From: Pezicula radicicola
Taxonomy: Eukaryota; Ascomycota; Leotiomycetes; Helotiales; Dermateaceae
Reading direction: 5' to 3'
Length of the DNA: 64,000 nt
Assembly: GCA_003008705.1 (NCBI GenBank)
Contig: PDUO01000005.1
Span: 685,997 to 749,996, forward strand
The first letter of the stretch is position 1, and each line of letters begins with the position of its first letter. Position numbers and translations under genes: made by a program. Below are positions 23,133 through 33,635 of this stretch, piece by piece. Under the pieces are notes generated by a model. That model had not been told where the DNA came from and ran no database searches. It worked only from the letters and a program-made list of their open reading frames with translations.

Positions 23133-24409
23133 TGAATCACTTCGTCGCGAGCTCTTAAGTCCGAGGCCTTTATTTTCAGCGTATGCTGCTTTCGACGGAT
23201 CTCGTTGTTTCCCAGCTCAGCTGATTTTCAGATTGATCTGTCAACATCTTTGTTCATGCAGTGGACACCTGCTTTAGTTTGTATGAATCACATGGCACAG
23301 GTTGGGTATTTGCGTCAACGCTGTAAAGAGCGTTTGCAGTTCTTTGATTTCTCTTCTTTTTTCTCGATACCCCCATTTACCAGAGCTGCTTGGGTTAGGT
23401 TCAATATGGTCTGGGGACGCTCAAAAGCATGGTTTTGAAAACACATGTACATATACCCTTTACATTAATGAGCATACGCAAAATAGCATGAAATTGTTTT
23501 TTATAAAATAAAAAAAGGCTGCATTTGGATGTCCTTCTCAAGCTTTCTGACTGGTCTTATAAGCTGACTCTCCTGCGCCTTTACGAAATTAGTTGGGTAT
23601 AAAGTATGGTCACGTAATAATAAATTAGGAACTTATTTAAATTAAGTGGGTTTTAAGTAGGCTACTTAAGTAAAGTGATTTTCCCGGATTGAGTTATAGG
23701 TCTCTAACTATTGAGGGCTTTGTACGTCGCTTAGCAGAGCTTGCCAGTGAGGATTTTATGGGGGCCTGGGTTGGAAATGTGCTCGCTTAGTATGATTCAC
23801 CTTTTGTTTGCCACTGATATTTCCAGATGGGAATGTATGACTGTATCTTTGGTTTACGCTTTAAGATAAATAGTTTATTAGATAAGAGGTTCCTTTTTGA
23901 GATTATATGATCGCTTATGCTTGAAAATAACCCAGCTTTGTGTTTTCTTAACCTAAGTTTTGCTAAAGATAAGCAGTTGGTCCACACTTGGCATTTCATC
24001 GTGAGATAAAGCACTTTCTGTTATCGTTAGTGACAAAAATTACCTTGAGTGCCGGAATAGGAACTAAGGAAGGTCACATGAGTTGATGTAGTAAAGGACT
24101 TAGCGTAGGCTGGTATGTGAATAAAGAGCTAGATTTGTTTTTGTTATAGATGGGGAGCCATTAGTGTCACATCAATTACCAAGTTAAGAGCAAGCAGTCG
24201 AATGATCCATTTAAATCACAAATATCAAACCAAATCTTCGAAACGAAAATGAAATTCGTTATCATTAATGCTGATATGCTATCATTTAAAAAAAATAGAA
24301 CGCTATGCACTTACCGCTATGCAACGCTAAACAACCATACAAGAAAAGCAGACGCTAAAAAGCAAAGAAAAATAGAAAAACCAACCTTGAAAGCCTTGCC
24401 ATCCAAAAC
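23133..24409. other. Intergenic, AT-rich
   Basis: Start of the AT-rich accessory block. No gene or repeat pair was recognised. Homopolymer A/T runs are common. Confidence 0.45.
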
Positions 24410-26017
24410 TTACCAAACATGACTCCCCTGTGGTACGTGACCAAGAATAGCCCAAGGACTATTCCACATCCGATGACTCTTCTCGATCAAATCAGAATGC
24501 TGACCAGCAGCAATCCTCTCACAAGAAGAAACACACTCATGATCAAGATCATAAAGCCACCTATCCTTAACCCTTCCAAACTCATCAACCGAAAGATAAG
24601 ATCGACAGATCTCGCAACGCTCATCTACTTCCGTCATGATTGCATCACCTGCTCTATCGAGTTCATATTCCACTTCACTGATCATTGATTTCTTTGTCAT
24701 GGACACTTCTTGTGCGTCAAACCATTCAGGATCGCTAGTTTTTTTGTTTGATAACACTTTTTCGAGGTCCGAATAGAATGAGTCGCCTGATTGTATGTCC
24801 GAGATACAACACCATGATAATCTGTGGACTTGTCGACGTGGACAACATCCGTATGAGTGTGAACCACCGCACTCCTCACATCTTGATCCAGTAGAGTAAG
24901 TTTCATTTTTTCTCTGTATGTCCGTATACATAGGCAATGGAGCTTTCTGATTATTATCCCCGATATTCTGAATATAATTCAAGAATTGAGGATCATTGAA
25001 ATCTGCTTTAGCTGTTTCTTTCATTGTAGATCTTTGACCTTGTAAAAACCGTTCGTTCAAGGCTTTTCTCTCCGTTAGAGTAACGTAGTCTTTATATTGC
25101 TTACTCTCGAAGTAAAGTGCTAGAATAAATTCTTCGTTAGGTGTATCTTGATTGCAGAGTTGTTGTCTCGATTCTAGAACGAATTGATAGATATAAGATT
25201 GTTGCTCCTCGTCCTTAATCTGTTCGATCAAGAAATTATAATATGTTTCCAATAGAAACTCGATATAAGTCTCTCGGAGAAAATTTTCGAAGGGTTCATT
25301 CCAGAGATTTGAATCGAGTAGTTTTCGAAAGTTGGCTTGGAGGAATGATTCTATCATTCCTCTGCTTTCATGATTTGGTGCCCATTTTTTGATTGTGGTG
25401 CGGAAGTTTTGAATTCTTTGTAGTTCTTTGGCGTTGAGTTTTTGGGTGGGGTCTTTGGGTATGAAGGGGTGTTGTGGTTGTTTGGTACTCTGATTACCTC
25501 TGGTTGGACAGTCTGTATCCCAGTGTGAGCCTTGACAGAATTTACAGGGTCTCTTTGGATCTTTTCCTCCTTGGCTATTTGAAACTGAGTTGTAAGGACT
25601 GTTTCCCATATTCGTGTCCCCTGCATTTGGATTTTTGAGAGGACAGGTTTTGTTAAAGTGATTACCTTGGCAGAATTTGCAAGATATCGGTTTTCTGGAT
25701 TTATCGACGAGAACTTGTTGGAAAGAACCGTTCGACCCGTTCTTGTTTTTGTTGGGACATTTGCTATCATAGTGGTTACCTTGGCAGTGATGGCAAACTA
25801 TTGTCTTGCCGTCTCTACCGGTTACGACTTGTTGTCTATTGTTGTTCTGCTTGAGTGTTGGACACTCATAGTCCATGTGCATTTCTTGACAGTGCTTGCA
25901 TGGTCGCTGTGGCTTCTTTCCATTTTGGTGAGGTCGAGCACTAATTTGCTTGTAGTTATTCCTGGGATTGGGGTTTCCTTTCTTGTTTCCCTTATTCTTG
26001 ACATACATGTTACCCAT
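24410..26017 (-). CDS. Orphan protein with five CX2CX3HX4C zinc knuckles
   Basis: 535 residues in one exon as read. Five knuckles with identical spacing C-x2-C-x3-H-x4-C lie at residues 40-52, 75-87, 113-125, 158-170 and 380-392 (for example CKFCQGNHFNKTC). This is one residue shorter between C2 and H than the retroviral CX2CX4HX4C knuckle. The linkers are Asn/Gln/Lys-rich. Residues ~190-345 look helical and charged. A further Cys pair (CEICRSYL) is near 470. Such knuckles bind single-stranded nucleic acid; a Gag-like origin is possible but no protease, reverse transcriptase or LTR was found nearby. The stop codon is embedded in a perfect GTAAGT donor (24408-24413), so a further exon downstream is likely possible. 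Confidence 0.6.
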   Translation of the reverse strand: MGNMYVKNKGNKKGNPNPRNNYKQISARPHQNGKKPQRPCKHCQEMHMDYECPTLKQNNNRQQVVTGRDGKTIVCHHCQGNHYDSKCPNKNKNGSNGSFQQVLVDKSRKPISCKFCQGNHFNKTCPLKNPNAGDTNMGNSPYNSVSNSQGGKDPKRPCKFCQGSHWDTDCPTRGNQSTKQPQHPFIPKDPTQKLNAKELQRIQNFRTTIKKWAPNHESRGMIESFLQANFRKLLDSNLWNEPFENFLRETYIEFLLETYYNFLIEQIKDEEQQSYIYQFVLESRQQLCNQDTPNEEFILALYFESKQYKDYVTLTERKALNERFLQGQRSTMKETAKADFNDPQFLNYIQNIGDNNQKAPLPMYTDIQRKNETYSTGSRCEECGGSHSYGCCPRRQVHRLSWCCISDIQSGDSFYSDLEKVLSNKKTSDPEWFDAQEVSMTKKSMISEVEYELDRAGDAIMTEVDERCEICRSYLSVDEFGRVKDRWLYDLDHECVSSCERIAAGQHSDLIEKSHRMWNSPWAILGHVPQGSHVW

Positions 26018-27011
26018 TGTGTGGTTTATTTGATTTTTGATTGTTGTTATATGTCGTACTTGTCTTCTGCCTGCAGAAAAAAAATTAAGAAGTAGTTGCT
26101 TGTAATGTTATTTTACTTTTGCTTTTGTTCTTGTATGAATGTAATTGTCTGGTTTTCTGAAGATTTGATTGTGGGGGAGCAGAGTAGATTTTATTCTCTG
26201 AGGCTTTCATTGTTGCTTGGGTTTTCTTTTGATATTAACATAATGGTCTTGTTGATATTAAAAGATATATTTTTAGAGATGAAGTGCTTTGTGTGCCTTT
26301 GAGCTCGAAGAAAGAACATAATAACTATTATCATGAATCTAAATAAGGACAAAGAGATGTTAGCGGAATGATGACAATCGTTTCTCCGTTTTGACACTAG
26401 CCTGCACGTCTAGATTGTACTTGCAGTTTCCGTCGCCGAATCCTCACGAACAGAAATTCTATTAGGCATGATATGGCAATATTAGTTACGCAGGTGCAAC
26501 TCTTAGCACAAGCGTTAAATCAGATACCGAAATCAAGTGAATTGATCCAGCCAAATTAGTTACTCATAACTCAAATAAGTCAGTTACTGAAATACGTGAG
26601 TTATCTCATTTTGGCACAAGAAACACTGTCTTTCTTTTTGACAAAGACTTCATGGTTACTAGCCCACATATGTAGGGAGAGTCTTTGTCTACGCGTAAGA
26701 CACATTGTACGATCTGAATATACAATGCATTATTTCAGAGACAATACTCTTGTCTAGCTTTTTCTTTCAGTACAGTAAGAATCCTCCTTTGTTTAAGAGT
26801 AGAATCAAGAACTTACTTCGAGATACTTAAGAGAAACTTCGCTCACACAACAGAAACTCATCATCAAACTAGACTTCAATCCAATCATCGAAAAGAACTA
26901 AGCCGAGCTTGAATCTCATCGATCTTCGGAAAGTAGCCTGGAAACTTGAGAAGGAACATCTTCAAGACAGACAAAACAACAGTCCTCAACATCACCTCCT
27001 CAAGCATTCAA
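26018..27011. promoter_or_regulatory. Divergent spacer between two orphan genes
   Basis: 994 bp between the start of the zinc-knuckle gene (-) and the start of the acidic-repeat gene (+). AT-rich. A pair of half-matching arms (CCAAATTAGTTACTC ... CTCATTTTGG) lies near 26551-26615. No coding sequence was supported. Confidence 0.4.
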
Positions 27012-28385
27012 ATGCTGAGAGCGAACCGTCTCGAAAACCCTGCGACGGTCGCAGAGTTCCAACACCATGAGGCCTTCTCAGAGCAGCTCGCTGCCATCGA
27101 GAGAGCAATCCTGGACATGAGAACGCACATCTTGGCAGAAGAACTCCCCTTTCCACCTGAAAATAACAACTCAGAGGACTTGAACCTGCTCTTCGACCTT
27201 GACGGTGACGGATCGCTCGTCTTCGACAACTCTGAGCTAAGCGAGTGGGAAGACGACATCTCAGACTGGGACGACTTCTCAGAGGTCTTTGGCTCAGAAA
27301 CCCTCTCACAGATTCTCAACGCCATCAACGAAGTGGAGGACCAAGAGGAGGAAGAAATCTTTAGAAGACGAAACCTCGCAGACGAGTTCTTTCCCCTCGA
27401 CAGTGGCGATTCCGACGCCTCAGACTTCAGCAGCTTCATGATGCTGATGGCCAGCAGAGAAGCTGCCGGTCCATCCACTATTGAACTCAACACATACAAC
27501 GAAGAGACGCTCGAAGACTCAGTCAACCGCTTCTTGGAAAACCTCGAAGTCGAACTCATCGAATTTTCAACTGAGTTCTCATCATCAAGCTCAGAACTAC
27601 GCTAATTCCTTCGCCATGTCAATGGCCACATCATCGACTCAGAAAGCGAGGACAACGAAGAGACGATCGAGGAGCAAGTCGAGCGCTTCTTCGAAACCCT
27701 CGCAGTAGACCTCGAAAACTTCGATCCCGAACCCATCGACGAAAACATGGAATTTATGCCACTCCTCCACAACCACCCCATCGAAGACTGGCTCTTGGGC
27801 CTTCCCGCACCAACTCCAGAACCAAGCGATGCAAGCTCGTCATCATCTTCATCAACTCTCTCCACGGTCTCCTCCTCAACTCGGCGAGCAATCACGCATC
27901 CTGAGTTCTACCTTGAAACACAAGAATTCTTCAAAGTCAACGAATCAGGCGATGACTTCGTCAATCCCTTCACTCAACCTCGTGCTTCAAAAACCTCGCG
28001 AGCTGACTGCATCGAAGACATCTCGCCACGCGCAACCCCACGACCACGAAAAGAGACACCATTCATCCCAGCCAAAAATCCAGCTCGCGTCTCCTCAAGA
28101 CAACCAGCCCTGGCACACCCTATGTTCTACCCTGAAGCACGAAAACTGTTCAGAGTCGATGAAATAGGCAACGAATTCATCAATCCCTTCACTCAGCACC
28201 CTCCGTCAAGAAACTCGCCAGTGCGAGAACAGGCACCTCCCATCCCAGCAAGAAATCCAGCTCGGGTGAGAAATATCAATCCTGTTGTGCAGCCAAATAA
28301 CTTCATCGACTCTGCTCTCCCACTTGAGGAACAAGACATCGCAGACTGTTGGCTCAACTCTGAAGGGTTTGGCGGCTCATTCTGA
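27012..28385 (+). pseudogene. Acidic repeat-containing orphan gene interrupted by one in-frame TAA
   Basis: A single frame runs from ATG 27012 to TGA 28383-28385 and is broken only by TAA at 27603-27605. The second part has its own ATG at 27747. The family is not recognised. The first 197 residues are very acidic (repeated DD, EE, SEWEDDISDWDD). A 22-residue unit occurs once before the stop (EETLEDSVNRFLENLEVELIEF, 27501-27566) and once after it (EETIEEQVERFFETLAVDLENF, 27657-27722), 52 codons apart and in frame. The 3' part carries a 73-codon tandem repeat starting at 27894 and 28113, each with F-(V/I)-NPFTQ and (I)PA(K/R)NPARV. This frame was therefore coding across the stop. It may be a recent nonsense mutation, a readthrough gene, two genes, or a gene with an unrecognised intron. 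GC content is clearly higher than in the flanks. Confidence 0.55.
27894..28274 (+). repeat. In-frame 73-codon tandem repeat
   Basis: Unit 1 begins THPEFYLETQEFFKV at 27894 and unit 2 begins AHPMFYPEARKLFRV at 28113. Both contain F(V/I)NPFTQ and end in a PA-x-NPARV block. The copies are diverged at DNA level but keep the frame. Confidence 0.8.
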
Positions 28386-29813
28386 GAACCTCATCTTCGA
28401 TCACTCAATCAATCCCACAAAAACATCCCTCTCTCTTCTTTATTCGGTGTTATGGCGTTAAGGCATTAAGGTAAGTAACAAAAAAAAAGGTAAGTTCGTC
28501 CTAGTGATGAATCAAAAAACAAAGAAAAATACACAAAGAAATAAGAAAAAAGAGGTGAGTTTTTGAAAGGTAGGTACTCGTTTTATCAATAAAGGAATTC
28601 ACAAAAATATTTTCCCTTGTTCGCTCTATGAATGTGAATCTTGTTTGAACTAAAAATTTCTCCCATGCTTCCCTAGCCAAAAATTCAACATTATGGCACT
28701 CCTGTTCTCCATGTATTTGACACCCGCAAACGTATAGTTCATTCCTAATGTACTTGAAGAGTTAAATCGAGCTTAGCTATTATTAGAGCTCTGATCATAC
28801 TCCAGCTATGTTTGTTTCCAATTGATAGATATCTCGGAAGAGCCATCTAAGATTGGGACACTCTGTAGAGATTCTTGCTTTGAAAAGTTCTATATTGTAC
28901 ATAGAATGATAACACGTTATTTACTTGCTTAGGTGTCTCATTTGGGTTGAGGCACAGACTTGATTTGAATGAATATCCCTTTAAAGATCGATAGAGCCTC
29001 AATGGAAATGATATCTTGTAAAGGTGAAATCAAAATTAGTAGTTAGTGCGAAAATTGACTTTGTTTTTTGCACGTGCTTGGCTAGTGTCCCGTACTTTAC
29101 GCGCTAAGAAATTTTATAACTCCGAGGTGGTTTATAAATCAATTTAGCAAAAGGTTAAGCAAACATGAGATCTCCTCCCCAGTGGTTGTTGGTGTTCTAT
29201 CCCCCCATTGGGCTTGAGAGCGAGCACTTCGGAAAAATATCTAACTAATAATCGGTGCTTTCTCGCCTTTCTTCAAAACCCTCGAATGAGAGGTGTTTCT
29301 AAGAGTCCTTGTAGTGTGTGCGTTCTATCCCCCTACAAGTGACTTGGAGTTTTGCCTCTTGACTCCTTTTTTGGTATTAATTTGCGGGATTGGAAATATG
29401 GCTCCTAGATATTTTTTTTTCTACCCCTTTTTTTTCTTGACTATATTTTTTTTGGCTTGATTAAGGTACCATTTCCTCGCTTAAAAAGAAGCGAGAGAGG
29501 GAGTTGACATCTTGATGCCTCGTCGCAAAGCTGACTTGGACTAAGCGATGCGGATGGTGAATCTAATGATATATAAAAGCAAGCTGCGGTTCGTTATGCC
29601 AAATTTTTCACAATTTTTATGCTGCTGGATGCTCCATTGACTGTAGAATTGAACTTGATACACCCTAACTCTCCAGAAACAGCAATTAACATTAGAAGCT
29701 TTATACATGGCACAACCGACTCCTGAATACAAAAGCGCAAACTTATTACACCAGAGCCTTACAAATTGTCTCTTTCAGTTCGATGGACTACTCCGTACTT
29801 GTAGAAAGTGACA
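28386..29813. other. Intergenic, AT-rich with homopolymer runs
   Basis: 1.4 kb without a supported gene. It includes A-runs near 28472 and T-runs at about 29410-29453. No LTR-like direct repeats were found by eye. Confidence 0.45.
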
Positions 29814-30446
29814 TTAGGCGACGCCAATTCGCCCTTGCCCAGTCTGCGCATTCCACCAAACCTCCGCACTCGACCGATCCGCTGCATTCATGCAGGATAG
29901 GGACTCTCTCTCCCCATGACATTCTTCCGGACAATCATTACATCGGCCAGCCGGCGTAGTCAAATTGAATCCATCCCTCTTAAAGCACTTCTTATCCCCA
30001 CGACCAAACTTTCCACACCGGATACACACCACAAATTTCTCGCCCATAATAAATAAAAGAGAGCCAGGGGAATACATTGCCACAGACACACGTTTTCCAT
30101 CGGTTGTTGTGCATTCATATGGATTTCTGCCACAATCCACGCAGTAGCGTCTGTGTCTTAGCTCTCCATTCTTGCCTTTCTTCCGAACCCGGCTGTTGTC
30201 GGCGAATTTCTCTCTGGGTCGAAGCCGGAGACACATTACGCATGCAAATATATTCTGGTAGAAATTGGGCAGAATATCGAGATTTTCAATAGCAAGGAGC
30301 TCTTCGACAGTTGGAGCAGGAAGTTTTCTTTGGATGGTCTTGCATGAGTTGCGGAGGTTGAAAGTGTCGGGGAATTGAAGATAAGAGGCTATTTGAACCT
30401 GAACTTCTGTGGGCATATTAAGTAGGTAAGGAGGTTGAGGTGCCAT
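29814..30446 (-). CDS. F-box protein with C-terminal CxxC zinc clusters
   Basis: Probable SCF adaptor of a common ascomycete F-box family. The ATG at 30446 (MAPQPPYLLNMPTEV) is chosen because the F-box starts right there; the frame is open further upstream but carries no domain. The product is 210 residues. F-box: LLNMPTEVQVQIASYLQFPDTFNLRNSCKTIQ (about 8-40). Next comes a zinc-binding-like block with FACVMCLRLRPREKFAD and, later, RRYCVDCGRNPYEC. A second cluster has VCIRCGKFGRGDKKC and GRCNDCPEECHGE. The cysteine pairs suggest one or two structural zinc ions. It is transcribed divergently from the MFS gene; the 1.2-kb spacer is occupied partly by a MITE. Confidence 0.8.
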   Translation of the reverse strand: MAPQPPYLLNMPTEVQVQIASYLQFPDTFNLRNSCKTIQRKLPAPTVEELLAIENLDILPNFYQNIFACVMCLRLRPREKFADNSRVRKKGKNGELRHRRYCVDCGRNPYECTTTDGKRVSVAMYSPGSLLFIMGEKFVVCIRCGKFGRGDKKCFKRDGFNLTTPAGRCNDCPEECHGERESLSCMNAADRSSAEVWWNAQTGQGRIGVA

Positions 30447-31062
30447 TGTACTGTAAGGTACACCAGTAGGTAGCGAAGAGTTTATTAGACGAAGTATCTG
30501 GGATGCATCTTGAGATGTTGTCTTGAGATATGTCTTATTAAAGTGGAGATCAGTTGTACTGTACTGTACGAAAACAAGGAGTTGTACGAGTGAGCGGGGC
30601 GGGATTGCCCCCCGTTTCTGAGCTTCGCTTATACTCGGCTCCCCTATAGAGAGCATTAAGATGTGTATCAATATTGAATGGTGTCGCAAAACAAGTGTCG
30701 CACAAGAAATGGCCCCGTCTTTCATAAATGCACACCTAGTGCATATATCAATACAGTAAATACAACCCCCGCCACAAAGCTTGTCCCAACAACTCTCTTC
30801 TCCACACAATATTTTCGTAGCTACTCAAGGCCATCCAATCAACTTATAGCAACAATTACATTTCAAATCACCATCTACAAGTATTCCACATCCCCCCATT
30901 CTATTGAGCAAGATGCAAGGCAATCTAGCTTAACAGGGTATCCCGCAGAACTTACTGTGCATTGCGGGGAGGTAGGAGTCCCCGACTCTCTCCGTCTTGC
31001 GTCATGGTTCGCTCTGCTGCAGTATACATCCTCGCATTTTCCTATTTCATGCCTCACTCGTA
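30447..31062. other. Intergenic, upstream of the F-box gene
   Basis: Left part of the divergent spacer, before the MITE. The frame upstream of 30446 stays open to 30809 but without recognised domains, and it is probably leader sequence. Confidence 0.4.
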
Positions 31063-31498
31063 CAGTATTCCCCCCTAGATAAATATAAATTCCATATTTA
31101 ATGTTTAGCGAAACTAGCTGTTTACAGAGGAATTATAGTAGCGTTTTATCTCCCGTGATTTTGTATAGTAAATACTTCTAATCTGCCGATACTCTTAAAA
31201 AATTAAAGATCTACAATCTATACCTGTTTTTTAAAAGCTTCTTTTATCTATTACGCAATAGCAAGAGAAGCGGGCTAATAGGATTAAATACTAATATAAA
31301 AATACTTTCTAGATAGCAATAAAGTTAAGGGAAAGAGTTGATATCTTTTATACCTTCTAAACAGAGGTATAATAGCGATCAAAACATTCGGATTAGTTTA
31401 TCCGAGGTTTCTATAACAACAATTTTTACTAGTATTTCAGCATAGCTAAGTCCGCCAAGGCGCTATATAGAATTTACATTTATCCCGGGGGGATACTG
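31063..31498. mobile_element. MITE with ~35-bp TIRs and TA target duplication
   Basis: A 436-bp non-coding AT-rich element. The left arm 31063-31097 and right arm 31465-31498 both begin CAGTAT followed by six C and then GATAAAT(A/G)TAAATTC. They differ by one indel and four substitutions. TA flanks both ends (31061-31062 and 31499-31500). CAGT-type ends with TA duplications are typical of Tc1/mariner/pogo elements. It sits 162 bp upstream of the MFS start codon. Confidence 0.88.
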
Positions 31499-31660
31499 TA
31501 AGTGCCGTACTCCCAACGTTGCATCGTTTCCCAGCTCAGTAGTAGAGTGGGGGAAATACATAAATACTTGGCATCGCCAAGCAGATGTCAAGACAAACTA
31601 GTTGTCTTGTCATTATTTTACACTAGTCGCAAAAACAAGCATTTTCCTAATTTATGCAAG

Positions 31661-33438
31661 ATGGCGCAATTACTCAATCTTCGAGGGAGGCGACTGACCA
31701 ATTTATTGGGCTTCATTGGTGCTATGGCTTTTACTCTTCAAGGTTATGATCAAGCGGTCGCAAATGGACTTTTGACACTTAAGACTTTCATTAGCACTTT
31801 TCCACAGATAGATACGAGTTCGGACACGTTGAGCGAAAGTCAGAAGTCACATAATTCTACGATTCAAGGTGAGTTAAGGAAACGAAACAGCCGAATGATG
31901 CGCGTTGTTGCATGTTCAGTTATTGTAGCAGCTTTTCGTTCACTCTGTAACTGCTCACAAAATCAGTTAGCGAGGCTAACCGAGTTATCAGGGACGGCCG
32001 TTGCGCTCTATGAAGTTGGGGCTGCTATTGGTGCTTTATCATGTGCATTCATAGGAGATTATCTCGGGCGTCGAAGGACAGTCTTCTGTGCTGGAATCGT
32101 TTGTATTGTTGGAATCATCGTTCAAGCATCTCCATTTAGTCTTGGTCAACTGATTGCTGGCCGGATAATTACTGGTGAGTCGAGATCTCTATGCTCAGAT
32201 GATTTCTAGTTTGAAGCTGCAGTCGTACTCTCTGATCACATGGCACAAAGTCACTGGCTAACCACAGGCTTTTAGGTCTGGGAGTTGGTGCTTTTACGGC
32301 GACAGTGCCTATGTGGGTATCCGAATGCACAAAACCCGACCATCGAGGACGCTTGGTGCTACTCGAAGGGTGGTTTGCCATAATGGGTGTGGCCCTAGCA
32401 ACCTGGATTGACTTTGGACTGTACTACGCCAAGAATAGTTCTGTCAGTTGGCGCTTCCCTATTGCGTTCCAAGGAGTATTTGCTCTAGTAGTTGTTGGGT
32501 TTGTCTTGTTCCTTCCAGAATCACCCCGGTGGCTAGTCAAGAAAGATCGCGGGTCCGAAGCTGGTCAGGTAATGAGCCAATTGGATGACTTGCCTCCAGA
32601 CTCGACTATTGTCTCTCACGAAATCGAGAACATCAGACTTTCTCTGATTGACGAACACATTGGAACATCATCTTCCCCCTTCGCCCTCACAGAGAACAAA
32701 CATCTCCATCGCACGATCCTCGCTCTAGGAGTAAACCTCCTTGCTCAGATGTCCGGCGTAAATATAATCACCTTCTACAGCGACTCGATATTCGAAAACT
32801 CACTCGGATTCTCCGGCACTCTCTCACGCATCATCTCAGGATGTCTCCAACTATGGCAAGTCGTAGCAGCCGGGCTAGCAATCCTCCTCGTCGATCGATT
32901 CGGCCGTCGAAAACTATTGATCGCTGCAGCTGTAGGGATGGCAATTTCTCAAGCATGTCTCGCAGGCCTATCTTCAGATTTAACAAACAAGTCTGCTGCG
33001 AGTGCATCTATATTCTTCTACTTTACAGCACTCTTCTGTTTCCCAATTGGTCTCTTCCTCGTCCCATTTATGTACGCTGCAGAAATCGCACCACTACGAG
33101 TCCGTTCTAAGATCACTGCTATGTCCGCCTCAATCAACTGGCTCTTCAACTTCATGATTGCTGAAGTAACACCGATCGGTTTCGCAAACATTGGTTATAA
33201 ATATTACATAATTTATGCGGTCATAAACACTTTCTCTGTCATTGTCTTCTATTTATTTTATCCTGAAACGAAAGGAAGGACTTTGGAGGAGATTGATCAG
33301 ATTTTCATACGCTCAAAGACTATTTTTGATACAGTGAAGGTGGCTAGAGAATTACCACTCCAAGAGGAGGTTGAACAGGCTCAGATTGATCTTAAGGAGG
33401 AGGAAGGGACCAATGAAACAAGGGTGGAAGTTGTGTAG
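31661..33438 (+). CDS. MFS sugar transporter (hexose-type, SP family)
   Basis: Plasma-membrane sugar/H+ symporter or facilitator with 12 helices. Exons are 31661-31868, 31971-32174 and 32276-33438 (524 residues). Intron 1 (102 bp) and intron 2 (101 bp, branch GGCTAAC) are set by phase. Signatures are GYDQAVANGLL in helix 1, GDYLGRRR after helix 2, PESPRWL before the central loop, QMSGVNIITFYSDSIF in helix 7, DRFGRRKLL, and PETKGRTLEEIDQIF at the end of helix 12. MQDG at 31654 is out of frame, so the start is 31661. The substrate cannot be read from sequence. A TA-flanked MITE lies 162 bp upstream and may affect expression. Confidence 0.92.
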
Positions 33439-33599
33439 TTGTGGGATTGGAGAATTTTGGAAGATACCATCATAGCTTTTTGCAACGGCAACGGCAACGG
33501 CAACGGCAGTTGCAAGTCTGTGATGGATTGTATACCATTATGGGCAACTAGTTCTCAGCTCTTTTGCCTCCAGGGTTGTCAGCTATGATGGGATCACAG

Positions 33600-33635
33600 G
33601 TTCTCAGCTCGTGAACCTTGACACGAGCTGAGAAC
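33600..33635. repeat. Perfect 14-bp hairpin downstream of the MFS gene
   Basis: Arms GTTCTCAGCTCGTG (33600-33613) and CACGAGCTGAGAAC (33622-33635) are exact complements around an 8-base loop. A direct copy of the arm start (GTTCTCAGCTC) lies at 33551-33561. The hairpin is 160 bp past the MFS stop, so it could be in the 3' UTR. Confidence 0.75.

Noticed and set aside
24000..29800. LTR retrotransposon hypothesis for the zinc-knuckle region
   Set aside because: No protease, reverse transcriptase, integrase, primer-binding site or long direct repeats were found by reading.
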